In this document: in pieces, positions 59,207 through 64,000 of the stretch
How positions within the stretch are numbered: the stretch's first letter is position 1
How the letters are laid out: every line of letters begins with the position of its first letter
Assembly (NCBI GenBank): GCA_030374765.1
Contig: JARGXX010000013.1
Coordinates: forward strand, 806,001-870,000
Direction of reading: 5' to 3'
Origin: Agarophyton chilense
Lineage: Eukaryota; Rhodophyta; Florideophyceae; Gracilariales; Gracilariaceae
Length of the DNA: 64,000 bases
The notes under the pieces: generated by a model
What the model saw: only the letters and a program-made list of their open reading frames with translations
The model's database searches: none
Told to the model about the DNA's origin: nothing
Translations under genes and position numbers: made by a program

Positions 59207-60268
59207 TCATACCCTACCGTCCCCAAGCACATCGTCAAGAATTGCCTGCACGTGGGTACTCTGCCCGAATCGCTTTTCGTTTCCTTGCATCTGTTGTAGC
59301 AGCTCCGGTACTGAATCAACATTTTTCCATCTTCCAAGAGTACGCACAACTGCTGCTCTAATTAATTCATCTCTATCTGCTGCTCGTGCCGCAACCGCCT
59401 CAAGAACTTCGGTAGTAGGTCCTTCCAAATCCACCATTTTCCCAATGGCTGCAACAGCTGCAGTAGCTTCAAGAGCAGGGGCTGCAAAGTTGCGAACAAC
59501 CGGGAGCACCGTATTTACGGCGACAGGATTTGCCAATTCTCCGAGAGCTATCAGAGCCGCGTAACGCACAATGAAGTGTTCATCTTCTTCAGCAGCTCGG
59601 ATAAGTGCTGTCAAAACTTTTTCATAACCTTGAATAGCCCCTTCGCCTTCAGTTGGATGCAGCAAATTTCCCAACGCGCTTGCAGCTGCAGCACGAATGG
59701 AATGGTCTCGATCTGATTCCAATGCTTCTAAAAGAACTCCGGCCTGTTCTCGGTTACCAAGTTTACCGAGTGTAGCAAGTGCCGTCAGTCGAACTTGTAA
59801 GTTTGCAGATTGGAGTACCTCTGTCTTCTGTAAAAGAGCCAAAGCCTCATTTGGTGGAATTGAGCTGAGTCGTATAAGAGCCACGAGTTGTCGCGGTTGG
59901 GACCCACTGCCGAGGTCAGCCAGGAGAGAATCGGGGTCTGGAGAGGGGAGGTGAGCTCGAAGCCAACGTTTAGGTAGTCTCAAGCAATCAGGGGGGCGCC
60001 GTTGTGAGCACCTTCCCAGTTTTGCAGGAAGGGAAGTTTGATGGCGACGCTGGCCGTACGTATACGTCTGCGACACAAAGCCGATTATGTTCATACCCCA
60101 AGCTGAGAACAAACCTAGTCTAGCCTTCGTCTGTAGGATCTTCCAACACTTGCGTTTAGCACAATCTGTTTTTCTTAGGCTCCTGTAGAAACCCAGTCCC
60201 AAGGTTATATTCCTACCAAGGCGAAGGTTTGGGTTATCTTTATATCTCCACTGGCTGAGAGCCTGCAT
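59207..60268 (-). CDS. PBS-lyase HEAT-like repeat protein, probably plastid
   Basis: 353 residues. The first about 90 residues are basic and lack repeats (possibly a transit peptide, or partly mis-started). From residue about 105 the chain is a run of five or six HEAT-like helix pairs: LQVRLTALATLGKLGNREQA, HSIRAAAASALGNLL, FIVRYAALIALGELANPVAV, PALEATAAVAAIGKMVDLEG and ELIRAAVVRTLGRWKNVDSV. This is the fold of the CpcE/F, PecE/F lyases and of NblB, cyanobacterial proteins that attach or remove phycobilins. In a phycobilisome-bearing alga it may serve in bilin or phycobilisome handling, but HEAT repeats alone do not fix function. Confidence 0.75.
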   Translation of the reverse strand: MQALSQWRYKDNPNLRLGRNITLGLGFYRSLRKTDCAKRKCWKILQTKARLGLFSAWGMNIIGFVSQTYTYGQRRHQTSLPAKLGRCSQRRPPDCLRLPKRWLRAHLPSPDPDSLLADLGSGSQPRQLVALIRLSSIPPNEALALLQKTEVLQSANLQVRLTALATLGKLGNREQAGVLLEALESDRDHSIRAAAASALGNLLHPTEGEGAIQGYEKVLTALIRAAEEDEHFIVRYAALIALGELANPVAVNTVLPVVRNFAAPALEATAAVAAIGKMVDLEGPTTEVLEAVAARAADRDELIRAAVVRTLGRWKNVDSVPELLQQMQGNEKRFGQSTHVQAILDDVLGDGRV

Positions 60269-61579
60269 TTACATTTCGTAGCACGCTGCAAGTCTGCTCT
60301 GCGAATCTGATACAGCTGTGTGGCACCTACACAGACCGCCATGTGCTCTTCATTTTAAATGTAAAACGTGAGATAATGAGAACTCAGTCTGCTTTGCCTC
60401 ATGCATCCAACCAGCCTCATTTACATCTACTCGTTCGAAGCGTCACTGTTTACGCTTATTGAGCTATGGTCACCGACGATTCTGTTGTGAAGACGTCAAC
60501 CCAGATTTTTGCGAAGGGTAGAACACGTCGAAAGTGCAGTAAGATTAAAGAGTCGAGCTTAACTCGAGCCACAGTTCCATTTCAACTCCCCATTTGAATC
60601 CGAACATCTTCTGCGCACCTTGACAAACCAAGTGATCGTTTTGGTCATACAGCTGAGCTTGTAGTGGACAAAAAATGACCCCTCAAGTTCAAGAGACAAC
60701 GATCAGCATACTTTGAAAGAAAAAGCTGCATGAGAATGGTCATGGAACCATTTCTCTCTCTCCGCTTGTCTGTAAGTCTGCTGTTCTCCTGTTCTGGTGA
60801 ATGAAGAGCGCCACAGTGCACTAGACATCATTACCGGACTCAGTATCTACAATTCAGTCAACCAAAGGCACGGATAGCGAATCTACCTTGTGCATAATAC
60901 TTGTCAGAAACGATGTGGTCACAGTCTCAAACTATACCTTCTTTCTTGGCGTGAGTTCACATATTGTTCTACTGATCCTCTCATAGCCATCCTCTAACTC
61001 CGTCTTCGCGCTTTGTATTTGTGAGTGACTTGATAATGAGTCAAGTCCTAAAGAGGGGAGAATTGTAGCATAGTGAAAGGATTCTTCGGTTGAGAAGACG
61101 TAAGCAAAAGAAAGAATGGTACGTTTCTTGGTAATCAGTGAGGATGAAGATAGATAGTACAACTTCAGTGCACCGCGCTCCTTTCCGCCGGGAGCGGGGG
61201 TGAAAGCTTGAAATAGTCTGTCAAAAAGATTCAATGAGCAATGTTGAGCTCTACAGGTGAGGAAGACGCCACAAGGATCACAGATAATGGGCACAATGGC
61301 TCTGCCCCAAAAGTGTGAAACTGATCGGCGTATCTCAACAGCAAAAAACCGAAAGATAATCTTACGTCGATGGTCACCTAAATGTGCTCTAGAGTTACCG
61401 TGTGTCGGATGTTGTTTGTTTTGATGTATATTTGTCTAAAATCTTGACTTGAGTCTATCTTCGCTCATATTCATTAGCAACACTACATTTCGGGACACAA
61501 ACAGTTCTGGTGCATCTCTAGACATGTGCAGAGCACAGGAATTTGGCTTCCCAGCTCTTCTTGGCGGGCTTTCCTTTCG
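60269..61579. other. 1.3 kb, no confident gene
   Basis: A 120-codon minus-strand ORF at 60932-61294 ends KTELEDGYERISRTICELTP and could be an exon of an unknown gene. No other support. Confidence 0.4.
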
Positions 61580-62368
61580 TTACAACCGTCTTCTCCCCCT
61601 CTTTCGATCAAGATCTTTCTTTTCTTGCAGCTTCGCCTGCCTTATGGCTTTCTTTTTCAAATATTCAGGATTCTGTCCAACGCCGTAAAGAGGACATGTA
61701 GCACAACCGCGACCCGGGCAGTCTTCGCATCGCATTATTCCGCTGTCCATAACCTTTGTCCTTCGCCTACTTTTCCTTGAATTGCTTGCATCTTGCCCCC
61801 CTACAAGACGACTCCAGTTGTTAATCTTCTGGGTTTTGCGATTTTGTTCCAAGGTAACGAGATCTTCCCAATCAACGTAGTAGATGCAGTTTACGGGGCA
61901 AGTACTAATGGCCTCCGCCACGAGCTCCTCAGAATCTCCGAGCTGATCGAAAACGCGGGCGCGTCCAAACATGCTTTCCAGGAAAAACGTATTTGAGGCT
62001 GTTGTGGCGCAATGAGTGCACCCTATACAGTCTTGCTCTTCTACATATACGTATCGGTCTAGAGGCCCAATTCCATCCTCTTCGAACCTGATGATTTCAT
62101 AAGACATCTTAGTCCCAAGGGGATTCGACAATGCAGTTTCTGCTTCGGTGACCTCGCGTAGCATTTTCAAGTAATCTTGCTGTCTTTCCAAGCCGATGTC
62201 CTCCGGCGACGTTTCTTCATCAGCCGGAGTGCATGCGTACGGTGTCCTTGCGCGTTTCACGGGTGAGAGGTTTGGGGTGAAAGGGAGCACCGGTCGTGTT
62301 TGATACAAATGTGATGCTGGTGCGGGGCTTTTTACAGCAAGCCCGCAAGCGAAAGCAACATAAACCAT
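61580..62368 (-). CDS. Plastid [4Fe-4S] ferredoxin-like protein with C-terminal Cys motif
   Basis: 262 residues. The N-terminal about 50 are transit-like. The iron-sulfur domain reads YVEEQDCIGCTHCATTASNT, then VFDQLGDSEELVAEAISTCP and VNCIYYVDWEDLVTLE: CxxCxxC plus a distant CP, i.e. one [4Fe-4S] site in the ferredoxin family that, in plants and algae, occurs in plastid electron-transfer proteins. A second cluster, CEDCPGRGCATC near residue 215, is unusual and may bind zinc or another cluster; a Lys/Arg-rich tail ends the chain. The cysteine pair CEDC...CATC resembles the J-protein zinc pattern only loosely. Confidence 0.82.
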   Translation of the reverse strand: MVYVAFACGLAVKSPAPASHLYQTRPVLPFTPNLSPVKRARTPYACTPADEETSPEDIGLERQQDYLKMLREVTEAETALSNPLGTKMSYEIIRFEEDGIGPLDRYVYVEEQDCIGCTHCATTASNTFFLESMFGRARVFDQLGDSEELVAEAISTCPVNCIYYVDWEDLVTLEQNRKTQKINNWSRLVGGQDASNSRKSRRRTKVMDSGIMRCEDCPGRGCATCPLYGVGQNPEYLKKKAIRQAKLQEKKDLDRKRGRRRL

Positions 62369-63144
62369 TAGTGTCTCCGAAGTGGAGCAGATTATACCAG
62401 AGAAGATTTACTATCAATAGCAGTCTTCAAGAATATGCAAGCATATCCCGCCTGAACCCCAAGGCATGAGTTGCGGTGAAAACGCAAGATACATACAAAA
62501 TTTTGATGAGTGTGTTCGGTAAGAGCAAAGCGGTGAGTTTTCCAAATATGTCCCTTGGTCTTACACGGGACCTCTGAGCGACGATGCACAAAGACGCATC
62601 TTTCTAAACGTCAACAGCTTAGTTGAGCACGAAGTCACGAAGGGTGCTCTAGCTCGCTCGATAGCTGGTGGCTCAGAGCGAACGAAGCGAGATATTTGGC
62701 CGATATGGCCGAAGCGAGTGACGGTGGTGGTACAGTACAATCACATCGTACTGTACAGTAGATACTGTGAGTTGTTGAGATGGAACAAATCGGATTTTTC
62801 CTCCAGCTCTCTAGATTGTGGTGTCTCTTGGAGTGAATGATTCCCGGGGCTTTACACAATCGCACCTCGCGAGCCATGAGCGCGCAGGTCGCATCGTTAA
62901 GATGCGCTACGCAACGGCGAATCGTGCGCCGGATGTCCTCTGTCATGCACACTTTTGTTGGGACATGTCATCATCGTGCGCCCACCCCGTCATATGTACC
63001 ATAGCGTGGGGACTGCCGTTACATCATTACCGTGCATGAGCGCCGGATTTTCCATCCCATCCTATTCTCACTGCTTGATTCAACTATTGTTTGCGGTTGT
63101 CACTCCCCCCATTTCGGCTTCTTCTTGTATCTTGCTCACGCGCG
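62369..63144. other. Divergent intergenic region
   Basis: Upstream DNA of the ferredoxin-like gene (-) and the channel gene (+). No gene seen. Confidence 0.5.
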
Positions 63145-64000
63145 ATGAGCGAGGCCGAGCCGCTTGTGCCGCATCTCACCTGTTTTGAGCGAGCTGCCTG
63201 GATTGTCGATGAGACTACGCGAGGCGCTACCATTCACAATAGCGCTGCTATTCCTCTCACACGGCAAACGAGGAATCGGTATTTGTTTGTTGAGAACAGC
63301 CGATACATTCGCCAGGCCGTTGTTATTGCATTGACGCTTCTATCTTTCTTTGAGCTACCTTCCTACTGTTCGCCGTATCGAGAATGCGTGTCCCCTGATG
63401 GTTCATCCTTATTTCTGTCTGGCGTACCGTATTTGTCTCCCGTGACACAGGCACTCTCCAACTTCATCCTGCTGGCTGTACTTGTCTTTTTTTTTGCGTA
63501 TGACGCCTTTTATTTACCGCATGCTTCGCTTCACATCTATCCACGCGGCTTGCTCTTCCTTTTCGGTGCATTACTTGTAGACATGATATATGTCGCTCTC
63601 TTCTCCGGCTATCCTCCTATACGCTTCGCGCCGTTTTTGAGAGTCCTCCTACCAATGTTCTACTTTCATTCGTTGCGAGAGTGCACATTTGCCATCTATG
63701 CCGTCCTAAATCCATTTTTTGACATTGTCTTCATTGTGACAATCTTCACCCTCGTGTTCGGATGGATTGTTACATTGGTCTTTCACGATGTGCCAGAGGC
63801 TGAACGCTACTTTGGAAATCTCACTACGGGTCTCTACTCCGCGTTTACCTCCCTAACTACAGCCGATTGGCCCATGCAGATCATGGCGGTACTAGATGTA
63901 TCTCGCGGATCAGCGCTGCTCTTTTTGGCATTTATACTTATTGGAGTACTTATGCTTTTGAACGTGTTGCTCGCTGTGGTGTACAATGCGTACACCGGCC
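63145..64000 (+). CDS. Two-pore channel-like cation channel, 5' part
   Basis: The frame opened by ATG at 63145 (MSEAEPLVPHLTCFERAAWI) has no stop to the window end, 285 codons. It shows six hydrophobic spans of a voltage-gated-type repeat: one near residues 56-72, ALSNFILLAVLVFFFAYDAF, GLLFLFGALLVDMIYVALF, then IVFIVTIFTLVFGWIVTLVF, a pore loop LYSAFTSLTTADWPMQIM, and ALLFLAFILIGVLMLLNVLL followed by AVVYNAY. The TTA-x-W/YP pore and the AVVY end of S6 match the first repeat of TPC/CaV-type channels; S4 lacks dense arginines (RFAPFLRVL), so voltage sensing may be weak. TPCs conduct Na or Ca across vacuole or endosome membranes. The second repeat lies outside the window. Confidence 0.75.
   Translation, partial: MSEAEPLVPHLTCFERAAWIVDETTRGATIHNSAAIPLTRQTRNRYLFVENSRYIRQAVVIALTLLSFFELPSYCSPYRECVSPDGSSLFLSGVPYLSPVTQALSNFILLAVLVFFFAYDAFYLPHASLHIYPRGLLFLFGALLVDMIYVALFSGYPPIRFAPFLRVLLPMFYFHSLRECTFAIYAVLNPFFDIVFIVTIFTLVFGWIVTLVFHDVPEAERYFGNLTTGLYSAFTSLTTADWPMQIMAVLDVSRGSALLFLAFILIGVLMLLNVLLAVVYNAYTG

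Overview
The window is nuclear DNA of a photosynthetic eukaryote, most likely a red alga. Supporting evidence is GT-AG introns in several genes, a mitochondrial ribosomal protein, plastid- or thylakoid-targeted proteins (lumenal cyclophilin, lumenal glutathione peroxidase, plastid ferredoxin-like protein, phycobilisome-lyase-type HEAT protein), a red-alga-style gene density with short or absent introns, and large Ty3/gypsy, Ty1/copia, Tc1/mariner and PIF/Harbinger transposons. The red-algal placement is inference; the plastid-bearing eukaryote call is firmer. No tRNA, rRNA or CRISPR was seen.

Layout. 1-2590: a decayed RNA polymerase II RPB1 fragment and degenerate DNA. 2590-6092: remnant of a Ty1/copia element (minus strand) whose right LTR is split by a complete Tc1-like transposon with an intact transposase. 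6221-24503: a PIF/Harbinger transposon (TTA target duplication at both ends) holding an old 5'-3' truncated gypsy element (Gypsy-1), which in turn holds a younger 11.7 kb gypsy element (Gypsy-2) with two 916-bp LTRs and a CTCTG target duplication. Gypsy-2 carries a long intact antisense ORF (11399-13294) that resembles nothing I recognise; it is the best candidate for something undescribed. 24504-25669: Tc1 remnant and a hairpin.

25670-31176 is gene space: RmlD-like SDR (-), mitochondrial ribosomal protein mL46 (+), a hairpin-rich possible ncRNA, a bacterial-type Hc1/H1-like small basic protein (-), and a short oxysterol-binding protein (+). 32063-36660 is a Ty1/copia element inserted between two convergent host genes (AAAAC duplication). 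36987-63000 is the main host block: lumenal cyclophilin (-), serine-rich unknown (+), a six-exon bestrophin-like channel (-), a five-exon cohesin kleisin (-), a glycogen-binding-domain membrane protein (-), a long PH-ORP protein (+), an unrecognised multi-exon gene (-), Las1 (-), lumenal GPx (+) followed 2 nt later by an INO80-subunit IES6-like gene (+), a plastid SAP-domain protein (+), a HEAT-repeat protein (-) and a plastid ferredoxin-like protein (-). The window ends inside a two-pore-channel-like gene (+).

The host genes do not form an operon-like set. Common themes are plastid redox and folding, lipid transfer (two ORPs), chromosome structure (kleisin, IES6, Hc1-like, SAP) and ion channels. 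Exon models were built by eye from splice consensus, reading phase and family motifs and have not been tested against transcripts.
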